NCBI RefSeq assembly: GCF_945290125.1
Contig: NZ_CALYQV010000001.1
Location: 1-64,000, forward strand
From: an uncultured Lactobacillus sp.
GTDB lineage: Bacteria; Bacillota; Bacilli; Lactobacillales; Lactobacillaceae
Direction of reading: 5' to 3'
Length of the DNA: 64,000 nucleotides
Shown: positions 27,140 through 37,074 of the stretch, piece after piece
Layout: every line of letters begins with the position of its first letter
Numbering within the stretch: the first letter of the stretch is position 1
Notes under the pieces: generated by a model
What the model saw: only the letters and a program-made list of their open reading frames with translations
What the model was told of the DNA's origin: nothing
Database searches by the model: none
Made by a program: the position numbers and the translations under genes

Positions 27140-28447
27140 ATGGTTTTACCCGTAGTTGCAATTGTAGGACAGCCTAATGTTGGTAAATCAACGCTTTTCA
27201 ACCGGATTATTAATCAACGGTTAGCAATAGTTGAAGATAAACCAGGCGTGACTCGAGACCGTAATTATGCGCAAGCTGAATGGTTAGGGCACAAATTTGA
27301 TTTGATTGATACTGGTGGAATAACCTGGGAAAATAGTAATATCGAAGAAGAAATAAGAGCTCAAGCTGAAATAGCAATTGAAGAAGCTGATGTAATCATC
27401 TTTTTAACTAATGTCGCTAATCACGTTACAAATCTTGATGAGCGCATTGCCCAAATGCTTTATCAAACTAAGAAGCCAGTGATTTTAGCTGTGAACAAAG
27501 CTGATAATCCTGAGCAGCGGATGGACATTTATGATTTTTATAGCTTAGGTTTTGGCGATCCTATTCCTGTTTCAAGCGTGCATGGCACGGGTATTGGTGA
27601 TTTGCTAGATCAAATAGTGCAAAGTCTGCCGAAAGACTTGGAGCAAAATGAGCAGGAGCAAATTTCTTTTAGTGTAATAGGTCGTCCTAATGTAGGAAAA
27701 TCATCAATTGTCAACCGTCTTGTCGGTGAAAAGCGTGTAATTGTTAATAACGAAGAGGGAACGACCCGCGATGCAGTTGATACCCCTTTTGAAATAGATG
27801 GTACTAAATTTAGAATTGTCGATACTGCTGGTATAAGGCGACGGGGAAAAGTTTACGAAAAGACTGAAAAATACTCAGTAATGAGAGCAATGGGTGCAAT
27901 TGAACATTCCGATGTTGTCTGCTTAGTACTTGATGCTAGCACAGGTATTAGAGAGCAGGACAAGCATGTTGCTGGGTATGCTCACGATGCTGGTAGAGGG
28001 ATTATTATTGTTGTCAATAAATGGGATTTGCCTAAAAAGACAAGTAATAGTGGCAAGGATTTTGAACAAATTATTCGTACAGAATTTCAATATCTTGATT
28101 ACGCTCCTATTTTATTTGTTTCAGCAAAAACGGGGCAAAATCTGGCGAAAATTCCCGAATTGGTTCGAAGAGTTTCTCATAATCAGCAACAAAGAATTAA
28201 ATCCAGCGTGTTAAATGACCTCTTACTAGAAACCAGCAAGTTAGTTCCGACGCCTATGATTAAAGGTAAAAGATTACGCGTTTACTACATGACACAGGTA
28301 TCCACTAATCCACCAACTTTTGTCGTATTTGTCAATGATCCGGAATTAATGCATTTTTCATATCAGCGCTTTTTAATTAACCAGTTAAGGGGAAATTTTG
28401 ACTTCTCCGGCACCCCTATAAAAATTATTGCTCGAAAAAGAAAATAG
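27140..28447 (+). CDS. der: Ribosome biogenesis GTPase Der (EngA)
   Basis: Der is an essential double GTPase for 50S assembly. The 435-residue protein has two consecutive G domains, the first with G1 GQPNVGKST at 10-18 and DTGG, the second with GRPNVGKSS near residue 184 and DTAGIRR, then a C-terminal KH-like domain. The ATG at 27140 follows AAAGGAGG. hup follows after a 186-base gap with its own promoter. Confidence 0.97.
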   Translation: MVLPVVAIVGQPNVGKSTLFNRIINQRLAIVEDKPGVTRDRNYAQAEWLGHKFDLIDTGGITWENSNIEEEIRAQAEIAIEEADVIIFLTNVANHVTNLDERIAQMLYQTKKPVILAVNKADNPEQRMDIYDFYSLGFGDPIPVSSVHGTGIGDLLDQIVQSLPKDLEQNEQEQISFSVIGRPNVGKSSIVNRLVGEKRVIVNNEEGTTRDAVDTPFEIDGTKFRIVDTAGIRRRGKVYEKTEKYSVMRAMGAIEHSDVVCLVLDASTGIREQDKHVAGYAHDAGRGIIIVVNKWDLPKKTSNSGKDFEQIIRTEFQYLDYAPILFVSAKTGQNLAKIPELVRRVSHNQQQRIKSSVLNDLLLETSKLVPTPMIKGKRLRVYYMTQVSTNPPTFVVFVNDPELMHFSYQRFLINQLRGNFDFSGTPIKIIARKRK

Positions 28448-28494
28448 TTTGTATCTACCAAAGACACAAAAATCACATTTTTAGAGGTAATTGC

Positions 28495-28523
28495 TTGTTG
28501 TATCAAGGGTTTTGTGCTATTTT
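28495..28523 (+). promoter_or_regulatory. Promoter of hup
   Basis: TTGTTG (28495-28500) and TATTTT (28518-28523) are 17 bases apart, with an extended TGC before the -10. This predicts a leader of about 100 bases containing a small TCCTC-TATT-GAGGA hairpin and ending in a strong GGAGGTGA ribosome-binding site. Confidence 0.55.
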
Positions 28524-28633
28524 GAAATCAAGGAAAAAAAGTGATTCCAATAATCATTTATTCCCTGTTCCTCTATTGAGGAATTAAATAAGGATCTTAC
28601 TAAGAGATTCAAGTTACAGGAGGTGAATTCCCA

Positions 28634-28909
28634 ATGGCAAATAAGGCAGAATTAGTCACTGAAGTTGCAGCAAAAGCTAAATTAACTAAAAAAGATGCAG
28701 CTACAGCAGTTGATGCAATTTTTAGTTCAATCCAAGAAGATCTTGCTAAAGGCAAAAAAGTACAATTAATTGGCTTTGGTACTTTTGAAGTACGTAAGCG
28801 CGCAGCTCGTAAAGGACGTAATCCACAAACAGGCGATGAAATCCAAATTCCAGCAAGTGTTGTACCTGCATTTAGACCTGGTAAAGCTCTTAAGGAAGCT
28901 GTTAAATAG
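28634..28909 (+). CDS. hup: DNA-binding protein HU
   Basis: HU is the abundant nucleoid protein that bends DNA. The 91-residue protein shows the family pattern: the [22 protein letters not shown] start, [24 protein letters not shown] in the beta-arm region and the [12 protein letters not shown] end. The GGAGGTGA ribosome-binding site and its own promoter and terminator fit a strongly expressed single gene. The der-hup order is conserved in Firmicutes. Confidence 0.98.
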   Translation: MANKAELVTEVAAKAKLTKKDAATAVDAIFSSIQEDLAKGKKVQLIGFGTFEVRKRAARKGRNPQTGDEIQIPASVVPAFRPGKALKEAVK

Positions 28910-28925
28910 CTCAATGACTTTATTT

Positions 28926-28960
28926 AAAAGGTGGTGGCTTAATTCGCCATCATCTTTTTT
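28926..28960 (+). terminator. Terminator after hup
   Basis: A 13-bp stem with two G-U pairs (28926-28938 with 28946-28958) and a 7-base loop is followed by a T-run. Confidence 0.85.
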
Positions 28961-29026
28961 GTTTGATATTATTTATAGGTGTGATTGACCTGATCGGCAA
29001 AAAATAAAATAATGGAGGAATAAAAA

Positions 29027-30283
29027 ATGAGCTATTCTGAAAAGCTGCTTGACGCAATTGAGCGGCAAGATTTTTCTCAAGAAAAGTTATTATTACAAAA
29101 AGCCTTGGACAAAGATGAACCAGAGATTTTAGCCTCACTGGCTGAGAATTTGGTGGGATTAGGATTTACCGATCTAGCAAAAGAAATTTATCGCAGTTTA
29201 ATTGCCCGTTTTCCCAAAGATGACTTATTTAAAATTTATTTAGCTGAGATATTATTAAATGACGGTCAAGATGATGATGGCTTAACTTTGCTTTATAATG
29301 TTACTCCTGGCTCCTCTGCCTATCTCGACAGTTTGCTTGTTCAAGCTGACTATTATCAGACTAATGGTCTACTGGAAACGGCCTATCAAAAACTGCTAGA
29401 AGCTGAAAAAATTGCACCTGATGAAGATGTCGTGAAGTTTGGGTTGGCAGAATTAGATTATCTAAGTGGCCATTATAAACAAGCACTTTCGAGATACCAA
29501 AATTTGTTGAAGCGTCATAAAACATTTAGTGAAGTCAATTTAAATGACCGTCTGTTTCAAACTTTAGCCAAATTAGGACGTTATGAAGAGGCAGGAGAAG
29601 TAATTGCTAAAAATGGCAATGATATTCTTGATATTGACAGTAAGTATCAGGCTGCCTTAGTAATGTTAACACTACATAGAGACGATCAGGCAATCAAGTA
29701 TTTGAACGAAGTAATCGATCAAAGTCCTGATTATGTTAATGCCTATAGGTTGTTAACTACGGCATATGAGCATAAAAATGATAATGAACAAGAATTACGC
29801 TCAGCGCAATTAGGAATTGCGTATAACGAACTTGACCCCGTTCTTTATCAAAAAGGAGCACAAGCAGCTGTAAGGTTGAATGACTTAGATACAGCTAGAA
29901 ATTTATTACAAAAAGGAATAAAAAAACTTCCTGAAAACTTTGATTTGCGTTTGCAGCTATCTAATCTTTACGTTAGAGAAAACGACAATGAAGCAAATAT
30001 TGCTCTTTTTGCCCAGGTTGACGATGAAGATTTGGAACCACAGGTTCACTGGAATTTAGCACTTTCTTACCAAAATTTGGATCAAAGTGCAAAAGCAAAA
30101 AGTGAATTTTTATTAGCCTATCCTGAATTTAAAAATAATAGTGCTTTTTTAAAACAAATGTTGCTATTTTTTAATACCGAGCCCAATTCCCAAGACATCG
30201 TAAGAGAATTATTAGAGGCATATCTAAAACTCGAACCCGAAGATACTGAGATGCAGGAAATGTCTGATGAATTACTGTCATAA
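29027..30283 (+). CDS. Tetratricopeptide-repeat protein (YpiA-like)
   Basis: The 418-residue cytoplasmic protein is made almost wholly of TPR-like helical pairs, for example GLLETAYQKLLEAEKIAPDE, GHYKQALSRYQNLLK and RLNDLDTARNLLQKGIKKLPEN, with no membrane segment. It matches the TPR protein (YpiA type) that follows hup in Bacillus and lactobacilli. Its partner is unknown. The start at 29027 has TGGAGGAA upstream. A terminator with a long loop separates it from the convergent yitT-like gene. Confidence 0.85.
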   Translation: MSYSEKLLDAIERQDFSQEKLLLQKALDKDEPEILASLAENLVGLGFTDLAKEIYRSLIARFPKDDLFKIYLAEILLNDGQDDDGLTLLYNVTPGSSAYLDSLLVQADYYQTNGLLETAYQKLLEAEKIAPDEDVVKFGLAELDYLSGHYKQALSRYQNLLKRHKTFSEVNLNDRLFQTLAKLGRYEEAGEVIAKNGNDILDIDSKYQAALVMLTLHRDDQAIKYLNEVIDQSPDYVNAYRLLTTAYEHKNDNEQELRSAQLGIAYNELDPVLYQKGAQAAVRLNDLDTARNLLQKGIKKLPENFDLRLQLSNLYVRENDNEANIALFAQVDDEDLEPQVHWNLALSYQNLDQSAKAKSEFLLAYPEFKNNSAFLKQMLLFFNTEPNSQDIVRELLEAYLKLEPEDTEMQEMSDELLS

Positions 30284-30354
30284 TTGCTCAATTAATATAA
30301 GTATCTGGATTTTTTTAAAAGTTTTGTAATCATCCACCTTAAATTTAATAATTT

Positions 30355-30403
30355 AAAAAGGCAAATAAACTAGTTGCGAAAAACTTGAGTTATTTGCCTT
30401 TTT
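30355..30403. terminator. Bidirectional terminator between the TPR and yitT-like genes
   Basis: A perfect 14-bp stem (30355-30368 with 30390-30403) with a 21-base loop has A-rich and T-rich ends and lies between convergent genes. Confidence 0.75.
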
Positions 30404-30418
30404 TAAATCTTTATGCAG

Positions 30419-31306
30419 CTATTTTCTAATCAGCAGGTGGTGGCTTTTTTGTTTATAAGTAAAGCCTTCGCCTAAAACCTCATGAACTTCAATAACACTG
30501 ACAAATGCCTTGGGATCTTCAGCAGCTATTAATTCTTTTACCAGGGGAATTTCTCTGGGAGAAACTACTAAGTAAATTACTGGTCTTTTAGTTTTTTTAT
30601 AACCACCACGAGCCTCAAGATAGGTGAAGCCGCGATCCAGCTTTAAGTCAATCATTTTTGCAATTTCTTGATAATGATCAGAAATAATAAGCAGACCACG
30701 TGCAGAATATGCACCCTGTTGAACTGCGTCCATAACACGTGACAGAATAAACGCGGCTACTAGCGTATACATGATATGTTTGAGGTCAAGGTACGTTAAT
30801 GAAGATAATAAAATAATGGTATCGCAAAACAGTAGAACTTTGCCAGAAGATATGCCATATTTCATTTGCATAATTCTGGCGATAATATCTGTACCACCTG
30901 AAGTGCCATTAAAACGAAAAACTAACCCTAACCCAATGCCAGAAAGGGTACCTGCCAGAATTGCTGACAAGAAGAGGTCGTGTTCTAAGTTTAATTGAGA
31001 TATAATAGGAATTAAGCGCCAGAACCATAGGAAAAAGGACAGCCATAATGTTCCCCATATAGTATAGGCCAATAGTCTTTTGCCCATAAAACGGTATCCT
31101 AAGATAATTAGCGGTATATTAAGTAGCAAGGACGACAGGCCCATGTTAATGCCCCAGAAGTGTCGTAATAGCAAAGTAATACCGCTAATACCACCGTCTG
31201 TGAGTTTATTTGGTACTGAAATCATGTCAAGGCTGAGAGCATAAATAGCACAGCCGATCATAATCATTAACAGTTCCATGATGCTTTTTTTGTTAATTTT
31301 TTGCAT
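30419..31306 (-). CDS. YitT/DUF161 family membrane protein
   Basis: The 295-residue protein has five to six membrane helices (DUF161/YitT_membrane) in the first 190 residues, with the conserved KLTDGGISGITLLL and FNGTSGGTDIIARI motifs. A soluble C-terminal DUF2179 domain carries RGFTYLEARGGYKKTKRPVIYLVV. The function is not established; transport has been suggested. It is on the minus strand and ends at the terminator shared with the TPR gene. Confidence 0.87.
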   Translation of the reverse strand: MQKINKKSIMELLMIMIGCAIYALSLDMISVPNKLTDGGISGITLLLRHFWGINMGLSSLLLNIPLIILGYRFMGKRLLAYTIWGTLWLSFFLWFWRLIPIISQLNLEHDLFLSAILAGTLSGIGLGLVFRFNGTSGGTDIIARIMQMKYGISSGKVLLFCDTIILLSSLTYLDLKHIMYTLVAAFILSRVMDAVQQGAYSARGLLIISDHYQEIAKMIDLKLDRGFTYLEARGGYKKTKRPVIYLVVSPREIPLVKELIAAEDPKAFVSVIEVHEVLGEGFTYKQKSHHLLIRK

Positions 31307-31390
31307 AATAAAAACTTTCTTTTCTAAACCATTACCTTTAGCCTACCATAAATTAAAAACAAAAAAACTAATAAATGAGTTGATTTAATA

Positions 31391-32590
31391 ATGATGAAAA
31401 TAAATAATTTACCAGCTATTTTTACAGCAGCTTTTCCGGTACTTCAACAGCTAGAACAAGCAAATTATGAAGCATATTTTGTTGGTGGTTCTGTTCGTGA
31501 CCTGCTTTTAAAAAGGCCGATACACGACATTGATATTGCCACGAGTGCTTATCCAGAAGAAGTTAAACAGCTTTTTCCTAAAACAATTGATACTGGAATT
31601 AAGCATGGTACAGTTACCGTTTTGAATGGCGGTTCAAGCTATGAAATAACTACCTTTAGAACAGAATCAGGTTACCAGGATTTTCGCAGGCCCGATCATG
31701 TTACTTTTGTGCAAAATTTAGCTGAAGATTTACAAAGGCGTGATTTTACCATTAATGCTTTAGCGATGAATAGAAAAGGTGAAATAATTGACCTTTTCAA
31801 CGGCATAGGAGATTTACAAAAGCACCTCATTAAAGCAGTTGGGGATCCAATGAAGAGGTTTCATGAAGATGCCTTACGAATGATGAGGGCAGTTCGCTTT
31901 ATGAGTCAGCTTTGTTTTGATCTTGAACCTCAAACTGAAAAAGCCGTAAAGGATATGCATCAACTATTGCCCAAAATTTCAGTCGAAAGAATTCGTGATG
32001 AATTTGTTAAAATGGGTACTGGAATCAACTCACGCGCAGCTTTTAAAGTTTTTTTACGGACGAAGTTAAGTGAGGGTGTGCCGGATTTTGCTGGTAAAAG
32101 TGAATTGCTGGCAATCTATCCCAAATTGAAATTTAACCCAAGTATGGAAACCAGTTTGTGGGCTATCATAATCATTTTATTGAAAATTACGGATAATCAG
32201 ATAACTCAGTTTATGCGTGATTGGAAAAATTCAAATGCCATGACGGAAAAAGTTAAAAAAATTGTAAATTTGTTTGACTTAATTTCTGCAAAATCTCCTT
32301 CTGACCTTGAATTATTCAATGCTGGTAAGGAGACTCTCCTTAACACTATTGATGTAGCTCATATTTTAGGACAACCAATTAACTCCGAAGCTTTAGTAGA
32401 TCGTTATACAGCATTACCGATTAAATCAATGTCTGAACTTGCCATTGACGGGCAATTTTTAATAGCTAATGGCGTAAAGCCAGGACCAAACTTAGGACAA
32501 ATACTTAATCAAATAAAGCAAAAAGTCATTACCGGTGAATTAGTCAACTCTGAAGATGATATTCAAGAATATTTAGAGCAAATTAAGTAA
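31391..32590 (+). CDS. cca: CCA-adding tRNA nucleotidyltransferase
   Basis: The enzyme adds or repairs the 3' CCA of tRNAs. The 399-residue protein is a class II nucleotidyltransferase with GGSVRD at 32-37, the metal-binding DID (Asp46, Asp48), [12 protein letters not shown] in the middle of the head, and the [12 protein letters not shown] neck motif. It complements rnz in this window. The start at 31391 is the first of two adjacent ATGs; the ribosome-binding site is weak. Its stop is one base from the convergent hlyIII gene's stop, with no visible terminator between. Confidence 0.95.
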   Translation: MMKINNLPAIFTAAFPVLQQLEQANYEAYFVGGSVRDLLLKRPIHDIDIATSAYPEEVKQLFPKTIDTGIKHGTVTVLNGGSSYEITTFRTESGYQDFRRPDHVTFVQNLAEDLQRRDFTINALAMNRKGEIIDLFNGIGDLQKHLIKAVGDPMKRFHEDALRMMRAVRFMSQLCFDLEPQTEKAVKDMHQLLPKISVERIRDEFVKMGTGINSRAAFKVFLRTKLSEGVPDFAGKSELLAIYPKLKFNPSMETSLWAIIIILLKITDNQITQFMRDWKNSNAMTEKVKKIVNLFDLISAKSPSDLELFNAGKETLLNTIDVAHILGQPINSEALVDRYTALPIKSMSELAIDGQFLIANGVKPGPNLGQILNQIKQKVITGELVNSEDDIQEYLEQIK

Positions 32591-32591
32591 T

Positions 32592-33260
32592 TCAGACGTA
32601 CAGTAGCACAGAAAAAAACATTAGGGTTGAGCCTAAAATAACGAACAAATGCCAGATTACATGAATAAAGGGAATACCTTTCATTGTATAAAAAAGGGCA
32701 CCAACTGTATAAGCTACACCCCCGCCAACTAAAAGCCAGAATCCAGTGGGACTTAGTCGAACATACAAGTAGTTGCCAGCCAAAATTACAAGCCAGCCCA
32801 TTGCGACATATAAAATGGTATCAAGTATTACATGCTTACCCCTATTAAAAATATAGTAAATGATGCCAAATATAGCGATGATCCAAACCAAACTAAACAG
32901 TAAAATACCCCATTTGCCACCAATGGCGACTAGTGAAAAAGGGGTATATGAACCCGCAATTAGCAGAAAAATTGATGAGTGATCAAAAATTTGAAAAACA
33001 TTGCGGACGCGGGTAAAAATTAAACTATGAAAAAGTGTTGAAAATAAATAAAGAAGAAGCAAACAGGAACCATAAATAGTAAAAGTTACGATTCTTAAAA
33101 GGCTATGAGTTGAAACTGCTTTAATGATTAATAGAACCAGACCTGCTATTGCTAAACAGAAGCCGATACCATGGGTGACAGCACTTAAAATGTTATCTAT
33201 TAAATAGTAAGTTTTAGATCTTTGAGCAGGTTCCTGCCACAATTTTTGCAATTTCATCAT
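32592..33260 (-). CDS. Hemolysin III / PAQR-family membrane protein
   Basis: The 222-residue protein has seven predicted membrane helices and the YqfA/HlyIII motif pattern, including NILSAVTHGIG near the N terminus, STLFHS in the second or third helix, and the HVIWHLFVILGS region at the end. The conserved His residues are those that hold a metal in PAQR receptors. Haemolysis has not been shown for lactobacilli, so the name is by family only. It is divergent from degV. Confidence 0.9.
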   Translation of the reverse strand: MMKLQKLWQEPAQRSKTYYLIDNILSAVTHGIGFCLAIAGLVLLIIKAVSTHSLLRIVTFTIYGSCLLLLYLFSTLFHSLIFTRVRNVFQIFDHSSIFLLIAGSYTPFSLVAIGGKWGILLFSLVWIIAIFGIIYYIFNRGKHVILDTILYVAMGWLVILAGNYLYVRLSPTGFWLLVGGGVAYTVGALFYTMKGIPFIHVIWHLFVILGSTLMFFSVLLYV

Positions 33261-33300
33261 GAAACAGTTTGTTCGCTTTCTTTTATTTACAAGTTTTTTT

Positions 33301-33308
33301 GCTATAAT
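33301..33308 (+). promoter_or_regulatory. Extended -10 promoter for degV
   Basis: TTGC directly followed by TATAAT (33303-33308) forms an extended -10 element 71 bases before the degV TTG start, in the gap between divergent hlyIII and degV. Confidence 0.5.
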
Positions 33309-33379
33309 AATTTATAATTAATACTGTTCACATTCTATCATAAAATGAGAACATCTAAGCAGAATTGAGGGCGAGTACG

Positions 33380-34240
33380 TTGTCAGAAATTAAAATTTTG
33401 ACTGATTCTTCCGCGCAATTAACGCCAGAAGAAATAAAAAAATATCATATTACCGTTGTGCCTTTGTCGGTCACAATTGACGGCAATACCTATATTGATG
33501 GGGTAGAAATAACCAGACAGCAATTTGTCCAAAAAATGAGTGAGTCTAAAAAGTTGCCAACCACCAGTCAACCACCAATCGGAACAATAGTTGACACCAT
33601 TAATGAGCTGACTAAAGATGGCAGTGAAGTGATCGGCATTTTTCTAGCCAAAGTATTAAGCGGAACAATTGATGCTGCTCGTCAGGCTGTGAAAATAACG
33701 GGAAAATCTGATCTGGTTCATATTGTTGACTCTGAATTGACGGATCGTTCTGAAGGTTTTCAGGTTTTGGCTGCTGCACGCGATATTGCTGCAGGCAAGA
33801 CCGTTCCTGAAATTTTAGCTCATATTGAAAGAATTAAAAAAACTCAGCGTTTGCATTTACTTATTGTCAATTTAGAAAATGTGGTTAAAGGTGGACGTTT
33901 GGGTCCCTTAGCCGGCAAAATTGTTAATATGCTTAATATCAGAATTGAATTGCAAATGCCTAATGGTCATTTGAAGATTGCTAAAAAAGGTCGAGGCAAG
34001 AAGTTCTCTTTAGCTTTTGATAAGCGAGTTTTAGATGAGATCGAAGCTAATAAAGAAAAAATTAAAGAAGTGGGCATATCGTATGTCTCTAATGGTAGTA
34101 CGCCGCAGAAGCTTCTTGATCTAGCCCAGAAAATAAAAGATATCAATTCAAAAATAGATGTTTTGGTGAGAGAAACCAGTCCTATTATTGCTACACACGC
34201 AGGGATGGGTGCTTATGCAATTTTGTATTATACGGAGTAG
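33380..34240 (+). CDS. DegV family fatty-acid-binding protein
   Basis: DegV proteins (FakB type) bind a fatty acid and present it to the kinase FakA for phosphorylation. The 286-residue protein has the N-terminal DSSAQL motif, the TTSQPP loop, the DSELTDRSEG segment and RLGPLAGK and THAGMGAYAI near the ligand pocket. The TTG at 33380 is chosen because GAGGG lies 8 nt upstream; an upstream TTG at 33365 leaves no room for that site. A second DegV gene lies at 55.5 kb; fakA is not in the window. yozE follows after 3 bases. Confidence 0.9.
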   Translation: MSEIKILTDSSAQLTPEEIKKYHITVVPLSVTIDGNTYIDGVEITRQQFVQKMSESKKLPTTSQPPIGTIVDTINELTKDGSEVIGIFLAKVLSGTIDAARQAVKITGKSDLVHIVDSELTDRSEGFQVLAAARDIAAGKTVPEILAHIERIKKTQRLHLLIVNLENVVKGGRLGPLAGKIVNMLNIRIELQMPNGHLKIAKKGRGKKFSLAFDKRVLDEIEANKEKIKEVGISYVSNGSTPQKLLDLAQKIKDINSKIDVLVRETSPIIATHAGMGAYAILYYTE

Positions 34241-34243
34241 AAA

Positions 34244-34474
34244 TTGGCATATAGAGAAAGCTTTTATCGTTATTTGATGACTCAGCGTAATGCTGATTCA
34301 AATGATGAAGTTGCGCAATTTGCAAATAACGCACAAAATGATCAGACTTTTCCTAAACAAGAACAGAATTATGAAAAATTATCTGATTATCTTGAGCTCA
34401 ATGCTGGCTATTTACCAAGTATGAGCATTTTTGATAAAGCATATCAAATGTATCGCGAAAAGATGACGTATTAA
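34244..34474 (+). CDS. YozE family SAM-like protein
   Basis: The 76-residue acidic protein begins [16 protein letters not shown] and contains the [18 protein letters not shown] motif of the YozE_SAM_like (DUF1250) family, a small helical fold of unknown role. The start is a TTG at 34244 with GGAG located inside the end of degV, so the two are cotranscribed. Confidence 0.88.
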   Translation: MAYRESFYRYLMTQRNADSNDEVAQFANNAQNDQTFPKQEQNYEKLSDYLELNAGYLPSMSIFDKAYQMYREKMTY

Positions 34475-34479
34475 TTTAA

Positions 34480-34512
34480 GGCTTCCTTTGAAATTTGAAG
34501 CCATTTTAGTTT
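34480..34512 (+). terminator. Weak hairpin after yozE
   Basis: GGCTTC pairs with GAAGCC across an 11-base loop and is followed by ATTTTAGTTT. It is a short imperfect terminator just before the rbgA ribosome-binding site; readthrough to rbgA is likely. Confidence 0.4.
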
Positions 34513-34526
34513 GGGAAAGGCAGAGA

Positions 34527-35366
34527 ATGGTTAATATTCAATGGTATCCGGGACATATGAATAAAGCTCGGAATCAACTTGAAGAAAAAATGAGTTTGAT
34601 TGATGTCATCGTTGAAGTTCTGGATGCAAGAATTCCTCAGTCATCACGTAATCCAATGATCGAAAAATTGGTGGGAGATAAACCACATTTAATTATTTTG
34701 AATAAGGCAGATTTAGCTGATCCAGTAATGACTAAAAGATGGCAAAAGAAATTCACCACCAAAGGAAAATATGTTATGGCTTTGGATTCTCTTCATAATA
34801 CTAATATGCAGATATTAGTGAAGATGATTAAAAAAGTCGCTGCTAATAAAATTAATAAGTTGACGCAAAAAGGAGCAGTTAGCCCAGTGATTAGAGTGGC
34901 TATTGCAGGCATACCTAATTGTGGTAAGTCAACCATTATTAATCGGCTTGTGGGCCGAAATGTGACTCAAGTTGGTAATAAACCGGGAGTGACCAAGGGA
35001 CAAAATTGGTTAAAAACTACTGAAAATATTCAAGTTTTAGATACCCCAGGTATTTTATGGCCTAAGTTTGAAGATCAAACAGTTGGATTAAAGCTTGCAG
35101 CTCTTGGTGCCATTAAGGATACCGTTTTTAGTGCCGATGATGTAGCTTTATTTGTTTTATCAAAATTGCGCAAACACTATTTAAACGGTCTAAGTAAGTT
35201 TGCCCGCACACCAAAAACTGAAATTGAACGAATTAATGATACGGATTTGTTATTGGCATTAACTGAAGAATACGGCATGCGTGATGATTATGATCGCTTT
35301 TCCATGTACCTACTACAAAGGCTGCGCAAGGGAAAAGTAGGAAGGATTACATTAGATCGCATATGA
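34527..35366 (+). CDS. rbgA: Ribosome biogenesis GTPase RbgA (YlqF)
   Basis: RbgA is a circularly permuted GTPase needed for a late 50S assembly step. The 279-residue protein opens [14 protein letters not shown], places G4 (NKAD, 59-62) before G1 (GIPNCGKST, 128-136) and G3 (DTPG), and ends with the ANTAR-like RNA-binding domain. The ATG at 34527 has GAAAGG 7 nt upstream; an earlier ATG at 34488 would start inside the preceding hairpin. It overlaps rnhB by 4 bp, the conserved Firmicute order. Confidence 0.96.
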   Translation: MVNIQWYPGHMNKARNQLEEKMSLIDVIVEVLDARIPQSSRNPMIEKLVGDKPHLIILNKADLADPVMTKRWQKKFTTKGKYVMALDSLHNTNMQILVKMIKKVAANKINKLTQKGAVSPVIRVAIAGIPNCGKSTIINRLVGRNVTQVGNKPGVTKGQNWLKTTENIQVLDTPGILWPKFEDQTVGLKLAALGAIKDTVFSADDVALFVLSKLRKHYLNGLSKFARTPKTEIERINDTDLLLALTEEYGMRDDYDRFSMYLLQRLRKGKVGRITLDRI

Positions 35367-36118
35367 CGATTGGAGAAATTAAAAAATTACTTGCTAAAGG
35401 TACAGTTAGTCCTGAAGATTTGAATATCTTGAAAAATGATACGCGTGTTGGTGTGCAGAAACTTCTACTTAGTTACAATAATCGTCAGCAAAAATTAAGC
35501 AAGAGAAAAGCGGCTTTTTTAAAAAGATTTACCTATGAAAAAACTTTTTGGGCAAAAAAGCAAATAGTTGCAGGCGTAGATGAAGTGGGCAGAGGTCCAT
35601 TAGCGGGTCCGGTGGTGACAGCGGCTGTAGTGATTGATAACAGTTTTGATTTAGTTGATGTCAATGACTCTAAAAAATTAAGCGCCAGTCGGCGTTTAGA
35701 ATTATATCCATTAATTTTAGAAAAAGCAGTTGATGTGGCGGTTGGAGTTAAAGGTCCTGAAATTATAGATGAAGTAAACATATACGAGGCAGACCGGTTG
35801 GCAATGGCCGAAGCCGTAAAGGACTTATATGTAAAACCTGATGCTTTGCTGGTTGACGCCATGCAGGTACCGGTCAATTTACCCCAAGTTCGATTAATTA
35901 AGGGAGATTCTAAATCAAACTCTATTGCTGCGGCTTCGATTATTGCAAAAGTTTTCAGGGATAAATTGATGGCAGATTATGCCCGAATTTATCCTGAATA
36001 TCATTTTGATGAAAATGCTGGGTACGGCACTCAGACTCATATTGAGGCTCTTAAAAAATACGGGCCATGTCCAATTCACCGCAAGACTTTTGCGCCTGTA
36101 AATTCTTTTTATCAATAA
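35363..36118 (+). CDS. rnhB: Ribonuclease HII
   Basis: RNase HII removes ribonucleotides from RNA/DNA hybrids, including single misincorporated ones. The 251-residue protein has an N-terminal extension of about 65 residues typical of Bacillus and Lactobacillus enzymes, then the catalytic [12 protein letters not shown] (Asp73, Glu74), DSKKLS, VDAM and the GYGT region. The ATG at 35363 overlaps the rbgA stop in ATGA. The hairpin that follows also contains the ribosome-binding site of dprA. Confidence 0.96.
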   Translation: MTIGEIKKLLAKGTVSPEDLNILKNDTRVGVQKLLLSYNNRQQKLSKRKAAFLKRFTYEKTFWAKKQIVAGVDEVGRGPLAGPVVTAAVVIDNSFDLVDVNDSKKLSASRRLELYPLILEKAVDVAVGVKGPEIIDEVNIYEADRLAMAEAVKDLYVKPDALLVDAMQVPVNLPQVRLIKGDSKSNSIAAASIIAKVFRDKLMADYARIYPEYHFDENAGYGTQTHIEALKKYGPCPIHRKTFAPVNSFYQ

Positions 36119-36126
36119 AAAATATT

Positions 36127-36162
36127 CCTCCTTTTTACGTATTTGTATTTAGGAGGTTTTTT
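36127..36162 (+). terminator. Hairpin and T-run whose 3' arm is the dprA Shine-Dalgarno
   Basis: CCTCCT (36127-36132) is the exact complement of AGGAGG (36151-36156), which is the dprA ribosome-binding site, and six T follow before the ATG at 36163. The structure resembles an rnhB terminator and would also hide the dprA site when folded. Confidence 0.5.
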
Positions 36163-36993
36163 ATGAGAATTACCAACTTTCTTTTGCGCCTGAAATTACA
36201 AAAAAACATTGGATATGTTAAGATGTTACGAGTTGCGAGTCAGTTAAATGAAGAAGACATCACTATTCAAATTATCAGAAATTTGGACTTGACAAACAGC
36301 TTGATTAAAACCTGCATTAATGCTTATAATGACATGCGTGCAGACAAAATGATTAAAAGAGTAGAAAAGCAATGTCAAATTATCAGTTTTTTTGATTCTG
36401 AATACCCTGAGAACTTACGTCAAATATACCAGCCACCGTTAATTTTATTTTTAGAGGGTAATTTGCAATTGCTGCAGAAAAACATTGTGACAATAGTCGG
36501 TTCTCGGCAGGCTACCAGTTACAGCAGTATTGTTTTGAATAAGATTGTACCTAATTTAATAAAGAATAACTATGTTATTGCCAGTGGCTTAGCCAAAGGC
36601 GTAGATGTAATGGCTCACAAAACAACATTAAAATATCATGGTCAAACAATAGCGGTGGTAGGTAATGGTTTAAATCATTTTTATCCTATGGCAAATTGTC
36701 ATGTGCAGGAACAGATTGCTCAAAAAGGTTTAATAGTAAGTGAGTATCTGCCAGATACTCCGCCAAAGCCTTTCAGATTTCCTCAGCAAAACAGAATTTT
36801 GGCTGGTATAGCTGAAAGTGTAATTGTCACAGAAGCAAAGCAAAAATCTGGTTCTTTAATTACAGCTAATTTAGCTTTACAAGAAAATCGTAATATCTAT
36901 GCTGTTCCGGGGCCAATTACCAGTGAGCTTTCTCAAGGACCTAATAAACTCATTCAAGCAGGGGCTTATCCCATTACTGATTTTGATTTCTGA
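36163..36993 (+). CDS. dprA: DNA-processing protein DprA
   Basis: DprA protects incoming single-stranded DNA and loads RecA during natural transformation; it is widely kept in species not known to be competent. The 276-residue protein has the Rossmann-like core with GSRQATSYS, SGLAKGVDVMAH, VVGNGLNHFYP and the QQNRILAG motif. It lacks the C-terminal winged-helix domain present in some homologues. The ATG at 36163 has an AGGAGG site; longer starts overlap rnhB and do not resemble the family. topA follows with its own promoter. Confidence 0.93.
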   Translation: MRITNFLLRLKLQKNIGYVKMLRVASQLNEEDITIQIIRNLDLTNSLIKTCINAYNDMRADKMIKRVEKQCQIISFFDSEYPENLRQIYQPPLILFLEGNLQLLQKNIVTIVGSRQATSYSSIVLNKIVPNLIKNNYVIASGLAKGVDVMAHKTTLKYHGQTIAVVGNGLNHFYPMANCHVQEQIAQKGLIVSEYLPDTPPKPFRFPQQNRILAGIAESVIVTEAKQKSGSLITANLALQENRNIYAVPGPITSELSQGPNKLIQAGAYPITDFDF

Positions 36994-37003
36994 CTTGAAA
37001 GAT

Positions 37004-37033
37004 TTGACAACTAGTAGTTAAATATTCTATTCT
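37004..37033 (+). promoter_or_regulatory. Promoter of topA
   Basis: A consensus TTGACA (37004-37009) is separated by 18 bases from TATTCT (37028-37033), 41 bases before the topA ATG. Confidence 0.55.
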
Positions 37034-37074
37034 CAATTAAGTATTTAAAAAAGAATTTAATGAGGAGGCTTTTG

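Noticed and set aside
36067..36162. Longer DprA start within rnhB
   Set aside because: The extra 32 residues do not resemble DprA, and the strong AGGAGG at 36151-36156 supports ATG 36163.
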